From Flaccisagitta enflata (taxonomy: Eukaryota > Chaetognatha > Sagittoidea > Aphragmophora), in the NCBI GenBank assembly GCA_965153355.1, contig OZ231126.1, positions 31,186,001-31,250,000 of the forward strand: a DNA stretch of 64,000 nt. Reading direction: 5' to 3'. Shown here piece after piece: positions 1 through 11,428 of the stretch. A program made the position numbers and the translations under genes. Numbering within the stretch: the stretch's first letter is position 1; every line of letters starts with the position of its first letter. A model generated the notes under the pieces. The model was not told the DNA's origin and ran no database searches. It saw only the letters and a program-made list of their open reading frames with translations.

Positions 1-1079
1 GAGGAGTTGGAAAAAAATTTAAAGTCATAATAAAGATAGAAGACTTAATCCGATTGCCACAAAATTTTAGGTGGTAATTAGGTTGTATGTCATCTCATAT
101 CAGTTAATTTTTTGTGTTAATCGGATGATTTTTACAATGGTTTTCATACTTTTTTATTCCAGATCTTAGAAAAACAGACCAAAATTGACATCCTTTGCTT
201 CAGTTGCGTATACTTCTCTACTGTCTTAACAAAACATTTTCTTTGATGATCCAGCCTTCCCAGAGCCTAAAAACCATCATGAATTTGATGTGATTTTTAT
301 CAAATTTTCATAGTCAAAATGATTTAAGAAGAAACAGGTTGTTATCTCATTACCTCAGGTTTTCTTAAAAATTCCCAAATCTTTCTAATGATAAAAAGGC
401 CAGAAAAAATTGTCCGATTTGGATAACTTTTTAGGAGCTGTTAGATGAAGGTATGTATTGCTTTCAGTTCAAATTTCATCTTAATCAAAGAAGTTTTACT
501 ATGGTTTTTGGATATTCTTTTTTGAGCAATCATTCTTCACATGAGGTCAGAGCAGAAAAGGGGAAGTCTCATTTATATAGCTCTAACTTCTAAACGGTTT
601 ATGCCAGAGTTTCCAGACACAACTCAAATGAAAGATCTTTCAAAGAGCTTTCTAAACATCACCAATTTTAATTAGTTTTTCTCAATTTAAGGTGGATAGA
701 ATTAGTTTTCAAAATTCCGCCATTTTTTATTTCCCCAAGGTTACAAGCGACTGTGTTCCCCTTACGGTACAATTTGAATGATAGGACTTGCATATCATTT
801 TGCTGGCAGCGGTTTTGTTGCATAGGATCCATCTATTTTGCCAACTCATCTGCTGGCCCTTCATAAAAGCTGCAATCATGGTTTGGATATTTTCACGGTT
901 CACGGTAATCATGGTTTGGATATTTTCACAGATTTAGATAAGGTCCTTGACCTTGACACAAAATGTCTGTAGTCTGATTTTTTTTTCTTTTGCATTCAAA
1001 ATTAATGTCTCAGAAAGATGTGTACAAAAACTTTGAGTGATATGCACAAACTTATGGGACAACAATTAACATATTTCTT
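1..1079. other. AT-rich non-coding stretch
   Basis: No convincing coding sequence. At about 580-655 it carries the short module seen inside many inverted-repeat elements of this window: a 'taaacggttt' core, then 'aaatgaaagatctttcaaag'. Two tandem copies of 'aatcatggtttggatatttt' lie at about 875-930. Confidence 0.5.
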
Positions 1080-1799
1080 TTACAGATGCTTCATGCTGTG
1101 TAAACGGCGATCAGTGTATCCATCTTCGATGCCCTCTACGCCTGCTCCTCTTGATTGACCCTAACTGGGTTTTCTGCTTTTGTTCAGCCCTGACCGATTT
1201 CATTCTAAAAACCTTTTGATAATGGCAACCCCTTAAAAGACCTAAATACAATGATGGTGATGATGATGATTATGATGATTATGAGGAAATTTCCCATATG
1301 GAAAAAAGAGGAAAAGTATATGCAAAACAAGTTGAAAGGGGAAGCAGAAATGATGAGGATAATGAGGCAAAGGATGAAGGAAAAGGACTGATGGAGAAGT
1401 GTCAGCGCCAATGACCTCACATTCAACTGTGAATAGTTCATTCAAGGACAGCACCGTAAACACAAAAGTGCAAAACTACTATGGTACTCATGGTCGCGAG
1501 GCTGACAACTCTCCAAGCCCTTTAAAAAATGAATTACTCATCAACTTTTCCAAAATCTTCAAAAAGCACATCCGAGAAGATCATTAATTCTCATCCCTGC
1601 ATCCAACGTCCGCATGAAATTAAAAGAGGCAGTCTTAAATCAGACCATAAATCCTATTCTCAAAGAGGAAGAACTGAAGAGGCGACTCAAGAAACGATCA
1701 GTAACTGTATTAAAGGATCTAGACATAATTGGCCAGAACTCTCCTGATGTACTGGTCCCAAGCACAATATCCCCTATGAACAAGAGTGTTGCTGAATAA
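1080..1799 (+). pseudogene. Possible decayed protein-coding gene, unrecognised
   Basis: Coding-like sequence runs on the plus strand in three successive frames. An acidic Asp/Tyr stretch starts near 1250 (NDGDDDDYDDYEE) and continues to a stop after 'MEKCQRQ'. A frame from 1399 then reads SAPMTSHSTVNSSF and ends in FKKHIREDH. A third frame, open before 1614, reads KLKEAVLNQTINPIL, KEEELKRRLKKRSVTVL and ends MNKSVAE. The composition (charged, few hydrophobic runs, no simple repeat) resembles a real C-terminal protein region broken by at least two frameshifts. Pyrimidine-rich acceptor-like sites end at 1085 and 1187. I do not recognise the family. It could also be several exons or chance. The two short frames on the other strand (about 1205-1463) look like shadows. 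Confidence 0.3.
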
Positions 1800-1849
1800 A
1801 CTTCACAAACAAATTCTTCAATGAAAGAAGTATTTGATTTTGCGGGTAT

Positions 1850-2110
1850 ATTAGAAATTTTTTTTTTGGTATTTACAGGTATTTGTAGGTATTTTCAGAT
1901 ATTTTTGGGTATTTTTAGAATATATTGATGTATTTATATTTTAAAAACATTGTGGGACATTTTGGGACATTTTTTAGCATTGTGGCACATTTTGGAACAT
2001 TGTGGAAATTGCGTTGTGGAATGTAAGATATGAAAGAAAGGAGGAAGGAAGAAATGATAGAAAGAAGGGGGAAGGAAGGAGGGAAAGAAAGAAGGAAGGA
2101 AGGAATATGT
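1850..2110. repeat. TATTT-rich and GA-rich low-complexity DNA
   Basis: Degenerate 10-mers such as 'ggtatttttaggtattt' (1858-1925) are followed by 'gggacattttgggacatttt' repeats (1952-2005). A purine tract of 'gaaggaagg' type follows at 2033-2103. Open frames here are products of the repeat. Confidence 0.75.
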
Positions 2111-2255
2111 ACATAGTTGTGTGTGTTTTTGTAAAACAGAGCACGCAACTGTTAACCGGTTGGGCATATGTTATTATCTGACTATGTGATTATGTGATAA
2201 TATGCGTTACTTAAGGGTACTTTTGGGAAATCATGTTATGTAATATTATGTAAAT

Positions 2256-2390
2256 ATGATATTTTGTAAATATGTTATTATGTTATTATGTTATTATGTT
2301 ATCATGTTATTATGTTATTATGTTATTATGTTATTATGTTATTATGTTATTATGTTATTATGTTATCATGTTATCATGTTATCATGTTTC
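2256..2390. repeat. (ATGTTATT)n array
   Basis: About fifteen copies of an 8 bp unit 'atgttatt', with a few 'atgttatc' variants near the ends. The open frames are low-complexity translations. Confidence 0.9.
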
Positions 2391-2403
2391 AGACTTGTTT
2401 CAG

Positions 2404-2790
2404 ATGTTTTTGGTAATTTTAGGTATTTTCAGATGCTGTGGGTACTTTAAGGTGTTTTTTAGTATTTATGCATATTTTTGGGTATTTTTGGGTCTTTTGG
2501 GTATTTCTAGGTATTTTTTCATATTTTTGGGTATTATACGGTATTTTGGTATTTTGGGAATTTTTGGGTATTTTTAGTATTTTTGGGTATTTTTAGTATT
2601 TTTTGGTATTTTTGTGTATTTTGTGTATTTTTGGGTGTTTTGAGTCTTTTGGGCATAATGGATAGGTATTTTTTGGGGGGTATTTCTCGGTATTTTTTGT
2701 ATTCTAGGTACTTAAGGTACTTTAGGGTGCTTTCAGATATTTTTGGGTACTTTTTTGTAATTTTTATCATTTTTTGAGTAATTTTGTGCA
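2404..2790. repeat. Degenerate 10 bp array (GGTATTTTTG)n
   Basis: Units such as 'ttttgggtat' and 'tttttagtat' recur with a period near 10 bp. It resembles the 10 bp arrays at the right end of the window in period and A/T richness, but the unit differs. Confidence 0.8.
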
Positions 2791-2879
2791 TTAGTGGCCT
2801 TAATGCAATAACACAATGCATTAGTGGCCCTAATTGTTTGAGCATGTAAACATAAGCTTCATTAAAGATCTCTTGTGCA

Positions 2880-3480
2880 ATCAATACATACAGTTGCTAT
2901 GTAGTTGTAGTATGTAGTTGTAGTATGTAGTTGTAGTATGTAGTTGTAGTATGTAGTTGTAGTATGTAGTTGTAGTATGTAGTTGTAGTTGTAGTATGTA
3001 GTTGTAGTATGTAGTATGTAGTTGTAGAATGTAGTTGTAGTATGTAGTTGTAGTATGTAGTTGTAGTATGTAGTCGTAGTATGTAGTATGTAGTTGTAGT
3101 ATGAAGTTGTAGTATGTAGTTGTAGTATGTAGTTGTTGTATGTAGTTGTTGTATGTAGTTGTAGTAGGTAGTTGTAGTATGAAGTTGTAGCATGAGGTTG
3201 TAGTACGAGGTTGTAGTATGAAGTTGTAGTATGAAGTTGTAGTATGAAGTTGTAGTGTATAAAGTTGTGTAGTTGTCAGTAACAAATCATTGTAGCATAT
3301 AGTATATTTGAAGTTGCAGTATGTACTATTGCAGTATGAAGTTATTTAGTATGAAGTCGCAGTATGTGGATGTATGCATGTAGTATGTATGTAGTATGTA
3401 TGTAGTATGAATGTAATATGTATGTAATATGGAGTTGTAGTATGTAGTTGAAGTATGTAGTTGTAGTATGTTGTTGTCAG
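2880..3480. repeat. 13 bp minisatellite (TAGTTGTAGTATG)n
   Basis: A 13 bp unit, 'tagttgtagtatg', is repeated about 28 times to about 3270, with units dropping segments. A degenerate tail of 'tatgtagtatg' type continues to 3480. The long minus-strand Thr/Tyr frames are artefacts. Confidence 0.9.
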
Positions 3481-3590
3481 CGATGTATGGCATGGGACGT
3501 CAGGGACATCACGTGACGTCCCTGCTGTCAGGCTTGAAAGTTTGTCGGGCTTGAAAATGTGTTGTGAAGAAATTTTTGTAGAAAGGGAGA

Positions 3591-3597
<7 letters not shown>

Positions 3598-3686
<89 letters not shown>

Positions 3687-3760
3687 GCTGGCTGACAGAC
3701 AGACAGACAGACAATTAGACAGACAGGCTAACAGAAAGACAGGCAGGCAGACATTAAAAC
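3598..3760. repeat. (GA)n followed by (GACA)n
   Basis: A GA run of about 85 bp at 3598-3683, then 'gacagacagaca' tetranucleotides to about 3745. Minus-strand Ser/Leu frames are artefacts. Confidence 0.95.
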
Positions 3761-4137
3761 AGAATAAAATTTATTTAATCATATCCTATGGGGGAAATAT
3801 TGAATTAGTTAGCAAAACAAAATGACGCAAGGGTTTGATGGATATGTAATGATAATTAGTATACTTTGCCCTTACCTGCTATACAGTTTTTCTAGATACT
3901 TTTTCAGCAAAATACACTGAATTGTATGAATGAATTAAAAACAGATTTATTTGTTAAAGAAATAACCATCTAAATGAGAATTACTCTTTTATTTGTTATT
4001 TTTTTGTCTAGAATTGGCTTAGAAAGCATAGGAATCATAGCAAATCAGCCAAAAGGCCGTCGTGCTTAGATTTGCTGTCGTGCTTGGAATTGGCTGTGAA
4101 GTCCCTAGGCTCAAAGCTGCCATACATCGCTGGTTGT
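3761..4137. other. Non-coding spacer
   Basis: AT-rich, without a coding signal. A 9 bp phrase 'gtcgtgctt' occurs twice at 4059-4087. The right edge carries 'tgccatacatcgct', the inverse of 'agcgatgtatggca' at 3479-3492. Confidence 0.5.
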
Positions 4138-4206
4138 TGTAGTATATAGTTGTAGCATGTAGTTGTAGCAAGTAGTTGTAGTATGTAGTTGTAGCATGTA
4201 GTCGTA
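4138..4206. repeat. Detached block of the 13 bp minisatellite
   Basis: Five units of 'tagttgtagcatg' type, the same unit as the array at 2880-3480. About 660 bp bounded by inverted 14-mers separates the two blocks. Confidence 0.8.
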
Positions 4207-5205
4207 AATTGGAGGTGGGTCATTTTTTTGTCTAAAATTGCCAATTCTTCAAAAAATTGACTTTTTTAGACCTGCTTCTACAGTCAATAAAATAAATTGG
4301 AGGTCATAATGATTAAAAATTTATCTACCATCAGCAAGAGCAGCAAAAGCTCTTCAATTTGGTCACCAATTTCATGCAAAATGGTCTATCTAAAGCCAAA
4401 ATATGTTGAAATCTGTGAGGGATGTCAAGATTGCCACCAAAATCAATGCTGCAATTTGACCTACATAACCCTCATCTTTGAAATGCTGTAAAATCTCAAC
4501 AAATGAAGTCAGAAACATGCGGATTGCACCATTGGTTAGCTCTTGAGTTCTAGTTTCATAATCTCATGGATTGTTATTTCGATTTCCAAGCACTATGGGC
4601 CCAATTGTGAGGCCAAAAGGGCTAAAATGACCAAAAATCGCTATTTTGACAAAACCTATGATCTTTGTAGTTCTGTAAAATCTGAATGCCATAGCATTGC
4701 AACCTGCCGATTGCACCGCTAGTTGGCGCTAGTGCAGTAGTTTATTTTGCTCATGGATTTTTGGTCATTTCTCAAATTGGAGGTGGGTGAATTTTTTGTT
4801 AAAAAATGCTAAATTTTCAAAAAAAATTCACTTTTTTACATCTGCTTCTACAATTAATAGAAAAAATTTGGCGTCATATTGATCAAAAATCCATTTGACA
4901 TCAGCTAGAGCAGCAAAAACACTTCAATTTGGTCACCAAATTCGTGCAAATTGGTCAATCCAAAGCCAAAATATGTTGAAATCCGTGGAAGATGTTGATA
5001 TTGCCACTGAATTTGAGATTGCAATTTAACCTCCTTAACCCTCATCTTTAAAAAGCTGTAGAATCTCATCTAATGAAGATAGAAACATGCAGATTGCACC
5101 ACTGGTTAGCTCTTGAGCTCTAGTTTTATAATCTCATGGATTTTGAGTCTTTTTTCTCAGGCCAAGTGACCCAATTTTGAGATTGAAATGACCTAAAAAC
5201 AAGAT
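4207..5205. repeat. Tandem duplication of a segment of about 570 bp
   Basis: Two direct copies start 'aaattggaggtgggt' at 4207 and 4775. Both continue through 'cacttttttacatctgcttc'-like sequence, 'cttcaatttggtcaccaa', 'gccaaaatatgttgaaatc' and 'ttagctcttgag'. They are clearly related but diverged (many substitutions and small indels), so the duplication is old. No conserved open frame. Confidence 0.85.
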
Positions 5206-5836
5206 TTGTACCACAGCCACCACTTAATGCCCATCAAAATTTGAAAAGTGCTAGTTGCAAAATCCATTCAAAAACCCGTTCATTGGTCCTCGGCCCTCTA
5301 TTTGACCATATGGGATGCAAAAAACATCGGGCTAGGGTTGTCATATTGAATATGGGGCAAAGTCTGCTATCTAATATACAGGAAACGTGGATGCTGAGAA
5401 TAAGGATTTTAAAACAATTTTGAAAATAATTGGTGTCAACACATGACTAGTTCGAAATATTTCTACTATAGTTCTACTAATTGATTGATTTTCATGTGTT
5501 TATGTTCCGTCTGTTCCGTCTCTGTTCTGATTTGGTCCATTATATCACAATCATTACAATCCAACTGTCTGTTGAGTTGCTCAGTTCTTTGTTTCGCTTT
5601 CAAGGAACTCATCTTGTCCTTATTCTAGTTTTGGTTGTTAAGAAATGTTGTCCAACTCATAAGTTGACCTTACACATAATATACCGTAGTAAAAATTTCT
5701 GCCTTACTGTTATTTGATTTTTTGATATAGAAAAATTGATATAGAAAAATTAAAAAAAACCCACTGATTTTGAATTGCATAGCCTGCTTGACCATACGTG
5801 TCTGACCTTGGTCATGTACTCGATGTAATTCAATAT
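5206..5836. other. Non-coding stretch
   Basis: Short plus-strand frames at 5241-5423 and 5481-5717 have no recognisable motif and no bordering splice pattern that I trust. No tandem structure. Confidence 0.4.
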
Positions 5837-6425
5837 ACAATCTTGGAAAAAAAAATCATCCGCCCTGCAATAAAAACATATTTATTAGCATAGAAACAGT
5901 GATAAATCAGTTACAAATCCATGGATAATTAGTTTTAGCTCCTTTTGATTAAATCAGGGCCGCTATTTGTTGGGGAAGTGATTTGTAGAGCTTCAAGATG
6001 TAATTCTGGAGTGATGGGTCTCCAGATCTTTCTCACAATTTTTTTTTATCTCTTTTTCCACTACATTTACATTCATAGCTACCAAAAGATACTTCAAATC
6101 ATAAAATAATTGGTGACTAAAATGAAGCCCATCAAATTTACAAGCTGTCTGCGCAAACCGCATCTCTCTAGCTCAATGCGTTTTGAATAAATTTGAAAAA
6201 CAGTGAAGAGATCTCACAAATTTGTTTAGAAATGGCACAAGAGAAATTAAAGTATTTCAATCAAATTTTAATAACTTTTAAACGCATTGAGCTAGAGGGA
6301 TGCGGTTTGCGCAGATCTCTTGCAAATTTGAAGGGCTTTAATTGTTTCACCAATTTTTTGATAATTGGTTGATTCTAACCTGAGATATACATGTAAACCT
6401 GCCGGAAAATTTTTTTTTCCAAGAT
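5837..6425. mobile_element. Inverted-repeat (foldback-like) element, about 590 bp
   Basis: Ends are 'tcttggaaaaaaaaa' (left) and its inverse 'tttttttttccaaga' (right). The inner arms also pair: 'tgcgcaaaccgcatc' and 'ctctagctcaatgcgttt' at 6149-6184 are inverted at about 6278-6316. No transposase is present. A target duplication was not clear, so the outer boundaries are approximate. Confidence 0.6.
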
Positions 6426-6616
6426 AGTAGACAGAGATATAAACAAAGTTAAAATAGTAAATACATCAAAAAGAAATTTGAAAAAAAAAAGAAAAAGATT
6501 TCACTCACACATTTTCCTCTGAGCCACCATTCAATGACTTGGACGACGCCAGTTGTTGCATCAGCTACACCGCATGACGCCCACGGCACAGGAGACTGAT
6601 AAAAGTGTGTTCGTGT

Positions 6617-7168
<552 letters not shown>

Positions 7169-7318
7169 TTGCATCGACGCAAACAAAAAGTACAGCGTAT
7201 AAGCGATGATGACGGTGTAGTAGATGCTGATTAGTGCGGACGAAATGACCATCGCGTAGCCTAAGCCCTTCCACAACGGACTTACTTTCCAAATGGCCAA
7301 TGGTCCCAAACTTGCAAA
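7169..7318 (-). CDS. SLC6 neurotransmitter-transporter exon 3 (TM2 end to TM3)
   Basis: This exon of 150 nt (50 codons) starts after a 'tttgacag' acceptor and ends at CAA|gtaagt. It begins [19 protein letters not shown], followed by [19 protein letters not shown] and [12 protein letters not shown]. The stretch matches the conserved loop and TM3 of sodium- and chloride-coupled SLC6 carriers, including the W-K-x-x-P-x-x-K-G pattern, IYY in TM3 and the terminal YFLFAS. It joins exon 2 in phase 0 after ...EMAFGQ. The family imports amino acids or amine transmitters across the plasma membrane with Na+ and Cl-. The sequence leans towards the glycine or GABA transporter branch, but the substrate cannot be fixed from this fragment. 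Confidence 0.88.
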
Positions 7319-7491
7319 CTGTCAAAGAAAGGTATAAAAGTTTGAATGCAACTGCTTGTGTAGTGATAACCTGGCCTTCTCCCATGACGTGCAACCGCCA
7401 ATTTCCAATATAGTGACCAGTGTTCGCCGACCACTATGAAGGATGGATCAAGAATATGACAAAACGTGGCTTTGTTTGAAGTTTTTGTTAC

Positions 7492-7582
7492 CTGCCCAAA
7501 TGCCATTTCCAAAAAGAAAATTGGCAGACCAACGAGAGTCAACATCACAATGTATGGTATCAAAAATGCGCCTCCGCCATTC
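7492..7582 (-). CDS. SLC6 neurotransmitter-transporter exon 2 (TM1 end and TM2)
   Basis: The exon is 91 nt, from acceptor 'catcacag' to donor CAG|gtaaca. Its first G completes the Lys codon begun in exon 1, giving the family signature [15 protein letters not shown]2 ([20 protein letters not shown]) follows. The NGGGAF..P...L...G.P.F.LE...GQ pattern is characteristic of SLC6 and makes this the most secure exon of the gene. Apparent frames on the plus strand over 7443-7751 are antisense shadows. Confidence 0.93.
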
Positions 7583-7748
7583 CTGTGATGAAACAATTAG
7601 GACAATGAAAGAATATTGGCGACTTAACGTCACAACGTATGAAATGAAGAAATACACCACCACTGTTGCTGAATTTGAACATGGAGAATGCCATCACTTC
7701 ATCATAATGAGACCGCTGCAAGAGCTTCAATGTGGGAGCTACCCTCAA

Positions 7749-8055
7749 TAGGGTGGTCACGAAATAGGGTCAAATTTCAAAAAGTGATATAGTCTAATTT
7801 TTTGCATATATGTACGAAATAAGAAGGTTTTCCCACAAGTAGAGGTCTTTATTTGAAGAATAAACCATGGCGGCAAAACTATAGGCTTCCTATGGCAGTA
7901 AAAAAATCCCCATAGTAAACCTACGGTTTTGCCGACAAGGTTTCTTGATTGATTTCACACCCCAGCTTATGAGAAATCCTTCTTTTATTGGATATTTATG
8001 CAAAGGGCTCAAGTACATCAATATATGAAATTTGATCCAATTCCGGACCACCCTA
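7749..8055. mobile_element. hAT-like MITE, 307 bp, with 8 bp target duplication
   Basis: Imperfect terminal inverted repeats begin TAGGGTGGTC and end GACCACCCTA. The inner arms continue as 'aaatttca' against 'tgaaattt'. ACCCTCAA occurs directly before (7741-7748) and directly after (8056-8063) the element, an 8 bp target-site duplication as hAT transposases make. There is no coding capacity, so it is non-autonomous. It lies in the intron between transporter exons 2 and 1. Confidence 0.88.
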
Positions 8056-8120
8056 ACCCTCAACAGACAAAAAAAATTGAGTTGCAACAATCTTTGATTT
8101 TTAAGTTGAAGATGAGATAG

Positions 8121-8650
8121 AACAAGGTCATTAGACCTAAGTCGCGTGCGTCGGCACTTTTGGAAAAGTTAGGCAGACAGACAGATGAACAGACTATAAC
8201 ATTTAAAATGACCTTTAAACTAGCAACAGAAAGCCCTAAAAACAACTTAGTGACAAACCAATGGACAGACAGATGGATGGACGGACAGATGGATGGACAA
8301 ACAGAGGGCAGACGGACCAAAAGTGGCTTACAGAGGTGTATGAATGACGTAAAAACATTCAATAACATTTAAAATAAATTTAAATTGCCTGAGACGCCCT
8401 TTATACAACTTTGTGACAGACAGACGGATAAACCAACAGACCAACTGATTTACCAAAAAGTGGCTTAAAGAGGTTCATAAATGCCTTAGAAACATTCAAA
8501 AACATTCTAAACGTCTTTATTTTGTCTGAATCGCGTATAAGACAGTTTTGTGACCAACCGACCGACCAACCGACCAATCAACGGACCGACGGACCGACGG
8601 ACTGACGGACCGAAAAGTGGCTTATAGAGTCGCGTAGCACGCGACTAAAA
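8121..8650 (+). mobile_element. HP-family element, long copy (530 bp)
   Basis: Starts AACAAGGTCATT, with sub-terminal AAGTCGCGTGCG. It contains several GACA/GGAC/GACC blocks and ends in the hairpin GTCGCGTAGCACGCGAC followed by TAAAA. It is longer than other copies because an internal segment ('agtggctta..gaggt' plus an 'acattc' run) is repeated about three times in degenerate form. It lies directly beyond the hAT-like MITE in the same intron. Confidence 0.75.
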
Positions 8651-8900
8651 ACTCTGAAATTGATTTCCCCGTCAGCTTTCGCCTTTGGCTCTCCAATTTC
8701 TGCAAAGTTTCTTTGATATCTGTTTTAATTCTCTTAAAAATGAGTAAGACATCAGTATTTTGGTCGGAGAAAGAGGGCCTAATGTGGGCCGATTAGAATC
8801 ATCTCCAATAGTCAGGTTGAGATAGGTAGGAAAAAGATAGCAACCAATTTCATTAAAGACCAAGGAAGGTGAATCTATTTTAGCAATCAATTGGACTTAC

Positions 8901-8979
8901 TTGTAGCAGAGATAAGGAAATCTCCAGACATTTCCAAGACCAACAGCGTAAGAAATGCTAGTGAGGATGAAATCCAGCT
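8901..8979 (-). other. Second copy of the TM1-coding segment of the SLC6 gene
   Basis: The minus strand reads [19 protein letters not shown] and then FPYLCYK up to a TACAA|gtaagt donor, nearly identical to the end of exon 1. A usable acceptor (cttag|AG) would give an exon of 79 nt. Only about 24 nt separate it from the donor of the first copy, too short for an intron. The two copies therefore cannot be spliced together in one transcript. It is either an alternative TM1 exon joined to another 5' exon or a non-functional duplication. The reading frame is intact and the changes against copy one (E to D, C to S) are conservative. Confidence 0.6.
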
Positions 8980-9003
8980 CTAAGTCTAAGATTGTTTACT
9001 TAC

Positions 9004-9251
9004 TTGTAGCATAGATAAGGAAATCTCCAGACATTTCCAAGGCCAACGGCGTAAGATATGCAAGTTAGGATAAATTCCAATTTCCCACCCCAAGCACCAC
9101 GATCACCACCAGACTCTACTGTTGTCAGTGTCTCTTTGGAATTGGCGGTTGTTGTTATTGTCGTTGACGATTGTGTTGTTGACAATGTTGTTGACGATTG
9201 TGTCGTTGACAATGTTGTTGAGGGTGGTTTCATTGTCGAATTTTTAGTCAT
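9004..9251 (-). CDS. SLC6 neurotransmitter-transporter first coding exon (N-terminus and TM1)
   Basis: The start ATG at 9251-9249 is preceded three codons upstream by an in-frame TAG, which supports this start. The cytosolic N-terminus is Thr/Ser-rich with an internal duplication (STTLSTTQS twice). It is followed by [14 protein letters not shown] and [17 protein letters not shown], the invariant TM1 region of SLC6 carriers, where the unwound helix binds Na+ and substrate. The donor lies inside the Lys codon (TACAA|gtaagt) and joins exon 2 perfectly. Exons 1 to 3 give about 163 residues of a family usually near 600, so most of the carrier is not in view. Confidence 0.9.
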
Positions 9252-9398
9252 TTTTCGCTAAATCTGAATCAGATTGTCTGTTTTACTGGTAACGGGTAAG
9301 GGCGGATTTCGAAAAGGTTGAATCAAAGATTAGAAATATCATCGATACAAGGCTTGTTTTGATGATCAGTGTGTATGTATGAGTGAATTAAAGGGGCG

Positions 9399-9516
<118 letters not shown>

Positions 9517-9770
9517 ATTTTCTATTTCGGCTCTGGTGGTGCTGTTGTTCTTAAATCCTATTTTCGTGGCATGATCTGCTTCTAATTCACCCCTTTTTTA
9601 CTCAGTCTCTCTATCCCAGCATTTAGGTTGGAGGAAATATAAGTAAAGAACATAGAATCGGTATAAGCACTTGTACAGAAATCACTTACCAAACAATTCT
9701 TCCGCTCCTCTTTCTCTTCTTTCTCTTTTTATTCCTTAAGTGCCCCTAACCTTCACTCCTTTTTAGTCGC

Positions 9771-10038
9771 GTGCTACGCGACTCTATGAACCGCTATGTT
9801 GGTCGGTCGGTCGGTCGGACGGTTGGTCGGTCGGTCGGTCGGTCGGTTGGTCGGTCGGTCGGTCGGTTGGTTGGTTGGTTGGTCGGTTGGTCGGTCCCCG
9901 TTAGTTTTTTTTAGGCGTTTTTGGGCGTTTTTTTGCATTACTGCTCCTGCTTTTAGTTGTTTTATCTTTTGATCTTTTGGTTTTTTAGTCTTTTAGTCTT
10001 CAAGACCGCACGCGACTTGTAACGCGATGGCCTTGTTA
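9771..10038 (-). mobile_element. HP-family element
   Basis: Minus orientation. The 3' hairpin AGTCGCGTGCTACGCGACT lies at 9775-9793, then a GGTCGGTT run of about 100 bp. The 5' side has CGCACGCGACTTG and the terminal 'ggccttgtt' at about 10029-10037. Confidence 0.8.
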
Positions 10039-11269
10039 ATATTACTACCTAGTAAGTATATGGACAAGCATTTTGGGCAATATCTCCTCTTAAAATAAAA
10101 ATTTCATTTGAAAATCGGTGAGATTCTGAAACTAGATTGAATTTCTGATTGAATGCCGCCAACCGCGTTTTGCTAGCTCAAACCGTTTAGAAATGACAAG
10201 CAAAATAAAACTGCCACTCAAAATGAAAAATGGAGAAAACATTGCTGTAGTTTTCTGTGCTTGATCAGAAGTTGTATTTTCGCCTCAATAAAGCCATGGG
10301 ATAACAAACATAGAGCCCGACTGTCCCCGGCTTGGCCTCTGTACACTTCTTCCTCAATGCCTTTGAGTCACTGTGGTGACAATTGACGCACCACCAGATT
10401 GAGAGCATGCAAAGTCAGCTATAGGTCTGAAATCATTTGCCCTCATGGTCTGAAGGAAGATCACCCCATCTAACCGCAAACCTCTCATGGAAACCATGCA
10501 AAGGCGTAAGAAGGCAGTTGTGGATGCTTAGAGTAGCCACAGGAAGTATCAGAAGCATTTGGGAATTGTATTTTGTATGATTGTTTAAAAAACTATATAA
10601 TTATCATATTTTGTCCATATACTTTTGCTCTAAGTAGTATACCACTATTTCCTTTTCTGTGTACTATTCTTAACTACTTGTTCTTATTTTTGTTCTTGTT
10701 CTTTTCTTGTTCTTGTTCTTGTTCTTGTTGACTTTCAAGTGGTGCACGACTCCAGAGGTTGGTGTATCATGTGTTGTTGTAGTCGTTGTTGCCCAGGAAT
10801 CACTATCGTTAGGCAATTATGAAAAAAGAAATTAATCATCTTTCTGGGAAATTATGTATTTGAAAAAGAATTGTAAATCACGATGTAATTACGTAATTGT
10901 GGTACGGTAAAACGGAGCGGGCGACCGTTGCCCTGTTTAGCCTCCAGAGGGCGCTGGCATGGCTGCTTTTTGCTTCAACCACTGAAATATCATGAAGGTG
11001 GTCTAAAAACTATATTGATCGAGAACGTTTAATGTGGAAATGAAAATGAAATTTCATTCACACTTGGCCATTAATAGAACAAATAATAAATCTTTCCAAA
11101 CCATGAAACATGTCTGCGCATGGTGAAAGAAAGGAATTCGTCCAGAATGAAATGTATGATCGTAATGAATGATAACGTTTTCACATTGTAACCTTTAAAA
11201 AATGTATTACTTACTGACATAAAAAGAAATGTCTTCTATGATGTTGTAATCAAAAGATATTAAAGAAAA
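10039..11269. other. Non-coding stretch
   Basis: No exon that I can support. A 'cttgttctt' run sits at 10680-10730. The region 10317-10560 has a less AT-rich composition but all frames are interrupted by stops. Confidence 0.4.
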
Positions 11270-11428
11270 TCGAGGCGCGATACACGGCTACCGAAGACAC
11301 GTACGGGTGGGCAGGTGGGCATGCAGAAACCGCTGGTAAACGCCAAAAAAGTAAAATGTGATGGACGGAACGACAGACTGATGGATAGACAAAACAGGGT
11401 GTAGAGTTGCGTAGCTTTCTACTAAAAA
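11270..11428 (+). mobile_element. Degenerate HP-family copy
   Basis: Retains 'gatacacggctacc', 'acgggtgggcaggtggg' and a 3' end 'gtgtagagttgcgtag'. The hairpin and GGAC run are eroded. Confidence 0.5.

Noticed and set aside
2880-3480. CRISPR-like array of regular short repeats
   Set aside because: Repeats are contiguous with no unique spacers, and the window is eukaryotic.
7443-7760. Plus- and minus-strand frames overlapping transporter exon 2
   Set aside because: Antisense or off-frame shadows; the exon frame has the SLC6 signature and proper splice sites.
8121-8650. HP hairpin as a tRNA-like or SINE promoter structure
   Set aside because: No A and B boxes, no cloverleaf, stem of only 7-8 bp, and the internal body is tetranucleotide repeat.
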